Below, one piece after another: positions 56,225 through 64,000 of a DNA stretch of 64,000 nucleotides (positions are counted from its first letter, which is position 1; every line of letters starts with the position of its first letter). The position numbers were made by a program, and so were the translations under genes. Source of the stretch: JBGTFE01 sp049799955 (GTDB lineage: Bacteria > Acidobacteriota > Blastocatellia > Pyrinomonadales > Pyrinomonadaceae); assembly GCA_049799955.1 (NCBI GenBank), contig JBARIW010000054.1:24680-88679 (forward strand), written 5' to 3'. The notes below the pieces were generated by a model that worked only from the letters and a program-made list of their open reading frames with translations, made no database searches and was not told the DNA's origin.

Positions 56225-57772
56225 CTAAATCGGAACATTTAATCTTTTATAAATCTCTTCATCTATTTTATAGAGAAAACAATCCTTGTAAGTTTTTCCA
56301 GTTTGACTGTGACAATTTTCAATGACTTTATCGAAAGTTTGAGAATTTAAATCATCTAAAATATTTCCCAACTTTACCGATGTTGCCAGATGAGGTTGCA
56401 ATTTTTCCAATTGTCCGACGGAAAGAACTTCATAGTCGGAAATTGCTATACCTTTCAGCCGTAATTTATCTTCCAGCCTCTGATTAATTGTTTCCTTAAA
56501 TGGACTGCTATTTATAAGATAAAAAGGTTCGTAAGTTACCAGTAAAAGTTTTAATTTTGAATGATTGTGTAATTTTTCCAAACCTGAAGATTTTTTTTGA
56601 CAACTATCTTTAAGTTCATGAAGCTGAACCAATCCTTTGATTACCTGATCTACGCTATAGTCAATCGATTTCATATTGGCTGTAGCCAGTGCTTTTTGCG
56701 AAAGACCTGTAGCCTTGCATTCTATTAAAATTGCTACGTCATTTTCTAATACTACCCAATCAGGGGCTTTTCCCTGTTCGCTTTTGTAAGTTTGTCGAAT
56801 CTCATCTTCGGATAAAATATTTTCAGCAGAAAATGAGTTCTCCAAAATTTCGCCAACATAGTTTTCAAATAAAATGCCAAAATATTTGGCAAAATCATCT
56901 CTATATGTATAAAACATCTGCGAATAAATCCCTTCGGACATTTTACTCAAAACTAATTGTGGCAAAGGCACTATAAACCGCTCTTCATTGAAACTAGGCG
57001 TTGTTTTTCGCTTCCAAGGACGAACAACTGGAAAGACCCGCAACGTATTAAAATCATAAGCAGCGTAATTTCTATCCGGCTGCTTATATTGCTCGTACAT
57101 TTCTTTTATCTGAGATAAATCGCCGGCAAATTGATCAACAACCGATTTAATTACTGTATCATTCGGCAAATTCACACCCTGCTCTTTTGCTTTTTGAAAA
57201 TACGCCCCTATAAATGCACCGCCAGAAATCGAGGCGGCGAATATAACAGTTCCTACATCAATAAAATCTACTAGAGATACGCTGTTAATCGCTGAAAATG
57301 TTGCTTCTATATCAAATTTCTTTGTTTTTGAAATTGAATTTACTTTTTTCGGCATGTCGCGAAGCAATTTTAGAGAACGAGCGTTTTGTCCAAAGTAATC
57401 GTCTATATAAGAAAATTGATTTGCTGCAATTCTTAAAAAGATTGGGATGATCGTGGAACCATGATACTCGTTTTCAACTGGAGGCTCGAAAGAAACAGGT
57501 TCTGCTAAAAGATAGTTGTTTACGAGGTCGATTAATGGACCGAGTTGATTCCAAGAAAGCGGGCGCATGCTGGATTTCATCTGAGCTGGGCGCAACGCAT
57601 AGCGAACTGCAAATAAAGATGTACCTGCAATCATAAAAGGCTGTAGTTTATCCTGCACACCGTTTGGAACATTTCTCAGCCCTAATAAAATGTCGTCTAC
57701 ATCATAGCGCCGCATTTGAGTTTTAATGCGTCTTTCTAATTTTTCAAGCTCGTGGACGTTACGAATTCTCAT
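56225..57772 (-). CDS. PD-(D/E)XK nuclease-like protein next to CBASS
   Basis: The 515-residue protein has a likely PD-(D/E)XK site near 342: PDWVVLEND and then ILIECKATG, i.e. D-x(n)-E-x-K. The N-terminal 300 residues are helical and unrecognised. It starts 34 bases after the DEDDh exonuclease gene, so it could be the last gene of the CBASS operon. It is not NucC, which is about half this size and has an EAK rather than ECK. It may cut DNA or RNA, or process nucleotides; its activity is not known. Confidence 0.55.
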   Translation of the reverse strand: MRIRNVHELEKLERRIKTQMRRYDVDDILLGLRNVPNGVQDKLQPFMIAGTSLFAVRYALRPAQMKSSMRPLSWNQLGPLIDLVNNYLLAEPVSFEPPVENEYHGSTIIPIFLRIAANQFSYIDDYFGQNARSLKLLRDMPKKVNSISKTKKFDIEATFSAINSVSLVDFIDVGTVIFAASISGGAFIGAYFQKAKEQGVNLPNDTVIKSVVDQFAGDLSQIKEMYEQYKQPDRNYAAYDFNTLRVFPVVRPWKRKTTPSFNEERFIVPLPQLVLSKMSEGIYSQMFYTYRDDFAKYFGILFENYVGEILENSFSAENILSEDEIRQTYKSEQGKAPDWVVLENDVAILIECKATGLSQKALATANMKSIDYSVDQVIKGLVQLHELKDSCQKKSSGLEKLHNHSKLKLLLVTYEPFYLINSSPFKETINQRLEDKLRLKGIAISDYEVLSVGQLEKLQPHLATSVKLGNILDDLNSQTFDKVIENCHSQTGKTYKDCFLYKIDEEIYKRLNVPI

Positions 57773-57806
57773 GGTTATTTTCCATTATTCGTTGGGGAGA
57801 TAGTTT

Positions 57807-58343
57807 TTAATTTCTTATTTTAGTGAGCATTTTTTCGAACATTCCCGCCTGCTCTAATGCATCGTCAAGAGCATTATGGGTATGTGCAGCTTGTCCTTTA
57901 AAGTCATCTGGTATTCGGCTTGAGCGAGAATCTTTCCATGAGCAGCCGGATAAGCCCATATAAAATGACTTAATATCAACTCCACCAAAACCGAATGGAT
58001 TGTCGTCTAAATATGTATGGAAATACCAATTAATAAAAGACCAATCAAATGTTGCATTAAAGCCTACAAAAACCGGTGTAGATTCTTCGCTGATCTTTAA
58101 AATCCAAGCGCGGAATTTTTGCATTGCTTCTAAGGGTTCGCTTCCTGATTTTGTAAATTCCTCTAGCGATTTTCCAACAATTTTAATAGCTTCTGGTATA
58201 AAAAGAGCATTAATAGGTTGCAGCTCAATATAAAACTGCTCATCCGCTTTTCCGACCATGCACGCGCCAATCGACAACATACTATACATGCTGGGAATCG
58301 GTCCCGCTGTTTCTACGTCTACTGAAATGTATATTTCTGACAT
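57807..58343 (-). CDS. DEDDh 3'-5' exonuclease of the CBASS operon
   Basis: This 178-residue exonuclease has the complete DEDDh set: DVETAG (D, E), GFNATFDWSFINW (D), and HTHNALDDALEQA (H, D). It is compact, like RNase T/DnaQ-like accessory proteins of some CBASS operons (Cap18-type). It follows the effector by 38 bases. It could trim phage nucleic acid or degrade oligonucleotides; the substrate is not visible from sequence. Confidence 0.82.
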   Translation of the reverse strand: MSEIYISVDVETAGPIPSMYSMLSIGACMVGKADEQFYIELQPINALFIPEAIKIVGKSLEEFTKSGSEPLEAMQKFRAWILKISEESTPVFVGFNATFDWSFINWYFHTYLDDNPFGFGGVDIKSFYMGLSGCSWKDSRSSRIPDDFKGQAAHTHNALDDALEQAGMFEKMLTKIRN

Positions 58344-58381
58344 AATATTTATTCTTTAATATTTAAACTTACGGCGTTTGT

Positions 58382-59557
58382 TTAGCTAATGATTGGAGGG
58401 CGATCAACGTTCTTACGCCACCAATCAGTAAAACTTTTACGGCGTTGTTCTAAAGGCTGAAGAGATTCCCAGAAGTAGCACGGAACAGCAGCTACATCAA
58501 AAGGAAGATTAGTGCCCATTTCAGCTGTGGCGATTACTCTTGTCTGGTTACCTAGAGCATAGCCTAACTCAATGTAACAATTGGGACGCTCGGCAGTTAA
58601 ATCCGCAATAACAACTGAGGCATAATGAACATCCTCAAAAACTGCGACATTAATTAAAGCGTGTTCTGTATCATCAACTTGCATATCGATACGATCATAA
58701 CCAAATTCTTCAATGACTGGATCAACTACATCTCGAAAAAAAGATTCAACTGATTGAAATTTTTCATGCGAAGCGTTGAGCAAGCGTGTATAAAATACAT
58801 ACGGACGGGCGAGCATTCTAAACAATTCTTTTAGGTTACTGGCGATTAATCTTGCGTCAGCGCGTCCGCCATGTGTTGAGATAGTTGATGTTCGAGCATT
58901 CTCATTACCTCGGAATTGATTTTTTAATTTTATGAATCTTTCCGGTTTTTCCCGTAATTTTTGAGCGAGACGAGGCGAACCGCCGGTTCCATCGTTGCGG
59001 CTGGAACCTAAAGGAAGATCAAACGGAATTACTGGTCGCTTACGAATTAGATAAAGATCTGCTAGGTGCTCTACCCCAGTGCCACCACCAAATGTAATCA
59101 AAACATCTCCGTGTTGCGCTTGGCGTTCCCGTAGCATTGCTCCCGACCGAGCACCGGCGAAAATATATTCAACCCGCATTAAATTACTTGAAAGAAGAGA
59201 ATTCCATAATTCTCTTCTTTCACTGGGAATTTCTTTTTCTGACTTTTCAGATAAAACAACGACGATAGGCTGACCATAAGACAATGGCCAAATGTATTCG
59301 TTGTCGAGAGTGTAATTGTATGCAGTTTCGAGCGCCGTCCAATCAAAAACAATACTAGGGGGTATGCCACTATCACTAGCTGGACGAGGCTCTTTGCCGG
59401 CGCCTAAAACCAAGCCCCCGCCTTCAGCCATAATGGTATATACAATCTTCGATATTAAATCGTGCGCATATGCTGTAAGCTTCTGATCAGTTTCAAATGC
59501 AGCGCTGCCAGAAATTTGAACCCGCCGTCCATAAACCATTGACTTTTTCATTGACAT
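58382..59557 (-). CDS. SLOG plus deoxyribosyltransferase-like effector of the CBASS operon
   Basis: From the ATG preceded by GGAGGTGAG this is a 391-residue protein. The first half resembles an SLOG/STALD domain: QISGSAAFETDQ, AEGGGLVLGAGKE, ITFGGGTGVEHLADLYLIRK. The second half has the nucleoside 2-deoxyribosyltransferase-like pattern ASVVIADLTAERPNCYIELG. SLOG domains can bind nucleotide second messengers (for example ThsA of Thoeris), so I infer a cyclic-oligonucleotide-triggered hydrolase of nucleotides or NAD. The ribosome site overlaps the 3' end of the TRIP13 gene. NucC, the usual type III effector, is absent. Confidence 0.7.
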   Translation of the reverse strand: MSMKKSMVYGRRVQISGSAAFETDQKLTAYAHDLISKIVYTIMAEGGGLVLGAGKEPRPASDSGIPPSIVFDWTALETAYNYTLDNEYIWPLSYGQPIVVVLSEKSEKEIPSERRELWNSLLSSNLMRVEYIFAGARSGAMLRERQAQHGDVLITFGGGTGVEHLADLYLIRKRPVIPFDLPLGSSRNDGTGGSPRLAQKLREKPERFIKLKNQFRGNENARTSTISTHGGRADARLIASNLKELFRMLARPYVFYTRLLNASHEKFQSVESFFRDVVDPVIEEFGYDRIDMQVDDTEHALINVAVFEDVHYASVVIADLTAERPNCYIELGYALGNQTRVIATAEMGTNLPFDVAAVPCYFWESLQPLEQRRKSFTDWWRKNVDRPPIIS

Positions 59558-59561
59558 AAAT

Positions 59562-60476
59562 TTACTCACCTCCATTTATTGCAGGCGAGGGAGAAATAGA
59601 TTCGGCGGCTTTAATCAAATCGTCGACGGTAAGCTTGCGACTGGGAAAAGCATTAATGAGTGCCTCCGGCAGCCACTTGGAACGCAAATCTGAAAAGGTA
59701 AAGCCTATTCGTTGCGGATGCTTTAATGGGCCTGTTAGCGAAACAAGCTGGTTGATGTCCGAATCCGTTAGTCCCAATCCATCACAATCCATACGAATTA
59801 AGGCTTCGCGTTCTTTATCATCGGGACGCCGAAAAGTTTCTATACGCGCCGCGCGCCGGAGAACCGCTGGATCAAGGGCTGAAATACGATTGGTGCAGAA
59901 AAAGACGAGTATGCGCCCGTCATATTTTCTAATGTCATCTATTTTTTGAATGATCGTATTTACCGCTACTTTATCCTCGTGGTGGCTCTGCGCAGTATCG
60001 CGAGAACTCGTAAGCGAATCAGCTTCATCGACAATTAAAAAAGCCAGCTTTGCTTTTCCCGCTTCCTTTGCCACCGTTTCAAACGCTCGGTTAATTAAAG
60101 TGCTCATTTGTCCGACCTTACCGGAACCGCGGACGCGAGTGCTCATTTTGAAAAGCATAGCCGGTTTCTTAAGTTCGCGCGCCATTTGATCCGATGCCGC
60201 CTCTGCAGTAGCCGTTTTACCTATTCCAACATCGCCTTCAAAAACAATAAGCGGATATCGATCTGTAATAACTTCGCATAAGGGAAGTACTTCGCGATAA
60301 AATTTTCGGCTCCACGCATTCAGTTCATCCGGATTTGATAATAAGTGCATATCACGGCGGATACGTTCATAGCGTTCTTGAAAACCAATTAACCGGCGGC
60401 TAATTTTATGCAAATTTCCGTTCGGTAATTCCAATTCGAGTTCAAACAACTCGCTTCTATCAACCATTGCGTCCAT
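59562..60476 (-). CDS. cap6: TRIP13-like AAA+ ATPase (Cap6-type) of type III CBASS
   Basis: This 304-residue AAA+ protein has Walker A EGDVGIGKTATAEA near 80, Walker B FLIVDEADSL near 148, a sensor-1 region with CTNRISALDPAVLRRAARIE and the arginine finger helix. Trip13-like proteins in CBASS dissociate the HORMA-CD-NTase complex and so switch the alarm off. It starts 50 bases after the HORMA gene. No strong Shine-Dalgarno precedes the ATG; an internal MVDRSEL start is possible. Confidence 0.9.
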   Translation of the reverse strand: MDAMVDRSELFELELELPNGNLHKISRRLIGFQERYERIRRDMHLLSNPDELNAWSRKFYREVLPLCEVITDRYPLIVFEGDVGIGKTATAEAASDQMARELKKPAMLFKMSTRVRGSGKVGQMSTLINRAFETVAKEAGKAKLAFLIVDEADSLTSSRDTAQSHHEDKVAVNTIIQKIDDIRKYDGRILVFFCTNRISALDPAVLRRAARIETFRRPDDKEREALIRMDCDGLGLTDSDINQLVSLTGPLKHPQRIGFTFSDLRSKWLPEALINAFPSRKLTVDDLIKAAESISPSPAINGGE

Positions 60477-60526
60477 ATTTTTAGTTTGTTTTTTGCTCTT
60501 AAATTTACTTTGAACTATTTGTAAAA

Positions 60527-61030
60527 CTACCTATAAACAGATTTTCTTGCCCCGTAACCGTTGCTTGCATAATCTCGATCGTGGTAACGAGAAAGCCCCG
60601 GAAAGGAAATATCAATATCGTTATCCCCCCAAGAGCCATTTAAACTATTCAGAAAGTTTACTTGCTGAGCAGAAGTTAAATTTACCCATTTGTTGGAATA
60701 AAGAGTAATGACAACGAGAGTTCCTCCGGGCGTTCGCGGCCATAGGTTATTTCCTGGACGCTCAGAATTCCATAAACTCGCATCAGTAGACACTTCGTAT
60801 TTGGCTGCTCGGATTATTTCGCCATAGGAATCTTTTAAACAAATATCTACTTCAATTAAATAACCGTTTCGAGCCATTGTTTTGACATCTTCGGCGGTTC
60901 TTCTAGCATTATCGCGAGTACGAAGCCCGGTTGATTGCGATAGCATATCCAGATCGGCAGCAAAACAATCGAAAACCTTACCAATATCGGCTGTTGTAAA
61001 AGTGGTTGAATCTGTCCCTGAATAACTCAT
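60527..61030 (-). CDS. cap7: HORMA-domain protein (Cap7-type) of type III CBASS
   Basis: The 167-residue protein matches the bacterial HORMA family associated with CBASS: MSYSGTDSTTFTTADIGKVF, followed by FAADLDMLSQSTGL and ARRTAEDVKTMARNGYL. In the family, HORMA proteins recognise peptides from phage and activate the CD-NTase partner. It starts four bases after the CD-NTase stop, and its ribosome site AGGAG overlaps that stop, so the two are co-translated. One HORMA gene only, as in E. coli MS115-1-type operons. Confidence 0.88.
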   Translation of the reverse strand: MSYSGTDSTTFTTADIGKVFDCFAADLDMLSQSTGLRTRDNARRTAEDVKTMARNGYLIEVDICLKDSYGEIIRAAKYEVSTDASLWNSERPGNNLWPRTPGGTLVVITLYSNKWVNLTSAQQVNFLNSLNGSWGDNDIDISFPGLSRYHDRDYASNGYGARKSVYR

Positions 61031-61034
61031 ATGT

Positions 61035-61994
61035 TTAATCTCCTATAACAAACGAACGCCCAAAAACCTGTTTCCAGTATTCTAAAGTTTCGCCTTGATA
61101 ATTATTGTTGCTGGCAGCCGTTAGTAATTCCCATGCTTCGGTGGTTTTTGCAATAATTTCGTTACAATCCGCATCGGTTATTTTGCGTGCGACATTATTT
61201 TCTGTATTAACCGGATCAATAATTACAACCCGATCTGTCGGAAGATTTGTCGGTGTTCCGTTTTCCGCAAAATAAATGGACTCGCGAAGCTCGGACTGCG
61301 CGATATATAGAAAAAACCTTAATAAGCCTTCTTCCAAAGAAGTTGCCGCCCCTTGTGTATCCTGCAAGTGACACACTATTAGTTCGATTGTGAAAGAACG
61401 AAGGCTATCATCGAGTTCTTGATAATTTCGCCAGTGTTTTAATAACCGGACCAAAGATGTAAACCGGTAATAATTTGTTTTTCTGGCGCGAATAAATTCA
61501 AGTTGTTTGGCAACACTGGTTTTAACCGGCGCTTCGCCGCGCGACGATGGCTGCCAGCCATAATCTCCGGGACCATCTATCGGAAGAATGGGAACTAAAT
61601 CCACCTGCAGACCCGAAGTATGAAATTCAATGCCGAGCGTACGCGGCTGAACCTTAAAATCATCAGCACTTTTTGATGGATATATTGAAATCAGCATCTC
61701 GCGCAAAATTTCATGAAAATTTTCAAGGTCGAATTTATCGCTGTCATTCGGTTTAAGAAAAACCGCAATATCGGCATCGACGCCGAAATCGTCGCGTGGA
61801 CGCAGAACCGTACCTTTGCGAAGCGAACCAGTCTTTAAGAACTTTTTAATTCCAAAATCAGGGTGAGCATCAACTTTGGCTTTAAATTCAGCAATCAAAT
61901 TGTCAACCTGCGCTAAATACTCTGTTCGCTTCCCAGGTTTTAATTTGAGCCGATTATCAACAAAATAGTTAATTTCCGTATCGGTTAATTTCAT
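61035..61994 (-). CDS. cdnC: CD-NTase (SMODS nucleotidyltransferase), CdnC-like
   Basis: This 319-residue enzyme has the CD-NTase core: LKTGSLRKGT at 53-62, the two Asp residues of GVDADIAVF at 73 and 75, and a third in SGLQVDLVPIL. It makes cyclic oligonucleotides upon infection; with HORMA and TRIP13 it is of the type III (CdnC-like) kind, but the product (for example cAAA) cannot be told from sequence. AGGAG precedes its ATG. A sigma54 promoter match lies 108 bases upstream, and a divergent RtcR-like gene begins 264 bases away. Confidence 0.92.
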   Translation of the reverse strand: MKLTDTEINYFVDNRLKLKPGKRTEYLAQVDNLIAEFKAKVDAHPDFGIKKFLKTGSLRKGTVLRPRDDFGVDADIAVFLKPNDSDKFDLENFHEILREMLISIYPSKSADDFKVQPRTLGIEFHTSGLQVDLVPILPIDGPGDYGWQPSSRGEAPVKTSVAKQLEFIRARKTNYYRFTSLVRLLKHWRNYQELDDSLRSFTIELIVCHLQDTQGAATSLEEGLLRFFLYIAQSELRESIYFAENGTPTNLPTDRVVIIDPVNTENNVARKITDADCNEIIAKTTEAWELLTAASNNNYQGETLEYWKQVFGRSFVIGD

Positions 61995-62101
61995 ATTTCT
62001 CCTAATTAATTTTGTTAGCTATCTGAATCGACATAAGAATTTGCCGATCAGCTGGGATTAGATTTATTCTCCAGCTATTACCGTCCTAAAAGTTAGGCTT
62101 C

Positions 62102-62116
62102 GCACAATCTATGCCA
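62102..62116 (-). promoter_or_regulatory. Sigma54 (-24/-12) promoter match in front of the CBASS operon
   Basis: On the minus strand the string reads TGGCATAGATTGTGC. GG (-24) and GC (-12) have the required spacing, and TGGCA is perfect; only the first T of TTGC and the last W differ. The start would be near 62090, about 95 bases before the CD-NTase ATG. A bacterial enhancer-binding regulator (RtcR-like) is encoded divergently. Confidence 0.65.
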
Positions 62117-62129
62117 AATCGAACGATTT
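62116..62129. promoter_or_regulatory. Palindrome abutting the sigma54 promoter
   Basis: AAATCGAACGATTT is a perfect 6-2-6 palindrome that touches the -24 element. It may be a repressor or an RtcR site, but it is closer to the promoter than usual for an enhancer. Further imperfect repeats follow in the AT-rich gap up to 62257. Confidence 0.35.
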
Positions 62130-62257
62130 CTACAAACTAATTTCTAAATGTTTTGTATATTGAAGTTAAAAAAGGATTGCCGTAAAGCCCAAATTATTGA
62201 TAGCTTATTAAATAAGGATTTTCTTATAAAATTTTCTACACATTTATAATTTTATCT

Positions 62258-63874
62258 ATGAATCTTAAACCAAATATCGTAATCGGTTTTCTTGGGTCTA
62301 ACCTTGATCACGCTAAGGAAGCGGCACGGTGGAAAAAATGGCGACCAACTGTTTCTATTTGCTGCCACAACGAATCATTTCCTGTTGCTCGATTGGATAT
62401 GCTTTATCAACCACAGCACTTAGAATTGGCTGAAATTATTGATAAGGATATAAAAAGCGTGTCGCCCAATACTGAGGTAAGAAGGTTAAAAATTGAATTT
62501 AATGATCCTTGGAGTTTCGAAGAAGTTTACAGTGGGCTTCTGGATTTCGCCACAAATTATGACTTTAACCCCGACCAGGAAAATTACTTTATTCATATCA
62601 CCGCAGGTACACACGTCGCTCAAATTTGCTTGTTTCTGCTTACCGAATCATATTATTTCCCTGGCAAAGTTCTTCAAACATCGCCGCCGAACGCGGAAAA
62701 CAAACAAAAATACGGCTCGTATCATATTACTGATTTGGACTTTTCAAATTATTCTCAAATAATTTCGCGTTTCGATGAAGATCGCCGAAAGAAAACAACT
62801 AAACTTAAGTCAGGTATAGAAACGAAAAACGCTTTATTCAATCAAACTATAGATGAGATAGAAAAAGTCGCGGTGAAGTCAAAAGATCCGATTTTACTGC
62901 TGGGACCTACAGGAACCGGTAAAACGAAACTCGCCGAGAGAATCTATGAAATTAAAGCTGAAGATCGAAAAATCAAAGGAGAATTTGTACAGGTAAATTG
63001 CGCAACAATTCAAGGCGATGGTGCAATGTCTAAGTTGTTTGGGCATGTTAGAGGCTCATTTACTGGAGCCGATTCGGATCGCGTTGGACTTTTAAAGAAA
63101 GCAGATAAGGGAGTTCTTTTTTTAGATGAAATCGGAGAATTGGGTTTAGATGAGCAAGCCATGTTGCTACGCGCTATTGAGGAAAAGAAATTTTCGCCGT
63201 TTGGCAGTGATAACGACATAGATAGCGATTTTCAGCTTATTACCGGAACCAATCGCGATCTTGCAGCAGAAGTTAAAGCGAAACGTTTTAGAGAAGATTT
63301 GCTGGCACGCATTAAATTATGGACGTTTTTTCTTCCTCCGTTAAAAGATCGCCGCGAAGATATTGAACCGAATATAGATTATGAATTAAGACAATTTGCT
63401 CAAAGAACGAAAAAACGAATAAGTTTTAACAAAGATGCTAGACTTTATTTCTTAAAATTTTCTAGTTCTGCAGAAGCCCTTTGGAGCGCGAATTTCAGAG
63501 ACTTAAATGCTGCCATTAATCGCATGGCGACCATGGCAACAGGTGGTAAGATTTCAATTGAATTAGTTAAGATTGAAATCAAGAGATTAAAAGCCGATTG
63601 GTCGCTTGAAACTTCGGGTAAATTCGATGATTTGCTGGAATCTTTACTGGGAAAAGAAAAATTCGAGAGCCTCGATGTTTTTGATCGGATAAAGCTCGAA
63701 GGAATCATTACTAAATGTTGTGAGGCAAAAACACTTTCAGAAGCTGGTCGCATTTTGTTTCCTAATTCGCGAACACGTAAAACTAAGCAAAATGATGCTG
63801 ACCGTTTAAGAAAATTCCTCATCAGTCTCGGAACCAACTGGACTGATTTGCAGGAAAATATTGCAAAATTTTAG
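62258..63874 (+). CDS. rtcR: RtcR-like sigma54 activator with CARF domain
   Basis: The 538-residue protein has a CARF-type Rossmann domain (IVIGFLGSNLDHAKEAARWK, NYFIHITAGTHVAQICLFLL), an AAA+ domain with Walker A GPTGTGKTKLAE near 213, a sigma54-contact GSFTGA loop near 265 and FLDEIGELG Walker B, then an RtcR-type C-terminal HTH (LSEAGRILFPNSRTR, NDADRLRKFL). RtcR normally senses cyclic-phosphate RNA ends and drives rtcBA, but no rtcB or rtcA gene is present here. Its divergent neighbour is the CBASS operon with a sigma54 promoter. A TATAAT lies 8 bases before the ATG and the transcript may be leaderless. Confidence 0.93.
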   Translation: MNLKPNIVIGFLGSNLDHAKEAARWKKWRPTVSICCHNESFPVARLDMLYQPQHLELAEIIDKDIKSVSPNTEVRRLKIEFNDPWSFEEVYSGLLDFATNYDFNPDQENYFIHITAGTHVAQICLFLLTESYYFPGKVLQTSPPNAENKQKYGSYHITDLDFSNYSQIISRFDEDRRKKTTKLKSGIETKNALFNQTIDEIEKVAVKSKDPILLLGPTGTGKTKLAERIYEIKAEDRKIKGEFVQVNCATIQGDGAMSKLFGHVRGSFTGADSDRVGLLKKADKGVLFLDEIGELGLDEQAMLLRAIEEKKFSPFGSDNDIDSDFQLITGTNRDLAAEVKAKRFREDLLARIKLWTFFLPPLKDRREDIEPNIDYELRQFAQRTKKRISFNKDARLYFLKFSSSAEALWSANFRDLNAAINRMATMATGGKISIELVKIEIKRLKADWSLETSGKFDDLLESLLGKEKFESLDVFDRIKLEGIITKCCEAKTLSEAGRILFPNSRTRKTKQNDADRLRKFLISLGTNWTDLQENIAKF

Positions 63875-64000
63875 GGTCATGCCTAGCAGAAAATGATTGT
63901 CTTAGTGATTTTCAACATCATTTTATACAAGTCATGATTTCTGTAATTAAATCTAAACTCGCACTCTTTTAAGTGCAAATAAAAAGTGTTCTTTGATAAA

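Noticed and set aside
56225..57772. NucC as the CBASS effector
   Set aside because: NucC is about 240 residues with a IDx30EAK site. This protein is 515 residues, has ECK and an unrelated N-terminal half.
62258..63874. CARF domain taken as evidence of a CRISPR system
   Set aside because: CARF domains are also found in RtcR. No CRISPR array, cas gene or repeat cluster is present in the window.
63961..63976. Terminator for the RtcR-like gene
   Set aside because: The stem GCACT/AGTGC is only five bases long and has no U-tract, so it does not meet the usual standard.
1..64000. tRNA or rRNA genes and prophage integrase
   Set aside because: I saw no T-arm/anticodon-like pattern, no rRNA signature, and no recombinase motif in any frame I examined; a covariance-model scan would be needed for certainty.

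Overview
The window looks like accessory DNA from a Gram-negative, SEDS/peptidoglycan-building bacterium of medium GC. An Acidobacteriota (Blastocatellia-like) source is my best guess, from the style of the secreted TPR-S41 peptidase and the mix of contractile injection and conflict systems, but no rRNA, tRNA or core housekeeping gene is present to prove it. No integrase or complete transposase was found.

Region 1 (1-20.6 kb, all minus strand) is a contractile injection system (eCIS/phage-tail-like) operon read from right to left. It encodes a DUF4255 terminator, an unknown, a sheath, a tube, a second giant sheath with a fibronectin-like insert, a second tube, a DUF5908 mini-protein, a LysM hub adaptor, a spike split into gp27-like and gp5-like genes, a large protein with a hydrophobic tail, a gp25-like protein, baseplate J, a tail-protein-I fusion and a repeat-rich fibre cut by the left edge. 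A promoter and a structured leader lie just upstream at 20.6-20.8 kb. Region 2 (21-23.7 kb) has a secreted TPR-S41 peptidase and an AraC-type regulator.

Region 3 (24-41.9 kb) appears to be an uncharacterised cell-envelope module. One minus operon encodes a DUF4407 membrane protein, a zinc-ribbon GTPase with an IPT/TIG domain, a 1178-residue possible GTPase-associated protein and a 1746-residue fusion of a SEDS glycosyltransferase with a penicillin-binding transpeptidase. A diverging plus operon encodes a second DUF4407 protein, a small membrane protein and a class A PBP. Two direct copies of a transposon-end-like repeat sit at 23.8 and 37.0 kb.

Region 4 (41.9-56 kb, minus) is a defence- and stress-like island: a RelA/SpoT-like protein with decayed catalytic motifs fused to a STAND-type ATPase, with a winged-helix ATPase partner; a thymidylate-synthase-like protein paired with an FAD/GAF oxidoreductase and followed by a broken ribosome-inactivating-protein-like fragment; McrC-McrB with an EVE insertion; and a HEPN-like protein.

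Region 5 (56.2-63.9 kb) is a type III CBASS operon (CD-NTase, HORMA, TRIP13) with an SLOG plus deoxyribosyltransferase-like effector, a DEDDh exonuclease and a PD-(D/E)XK nuclease. It diverges from an RtcR-type CARF-sigma54 activator, and a sigma54 (-24/-12) promoter match lies in front of the CD-NTase gene. This suggests an immune operon switched on by RNA-damage signals, the most striking observation in the window.
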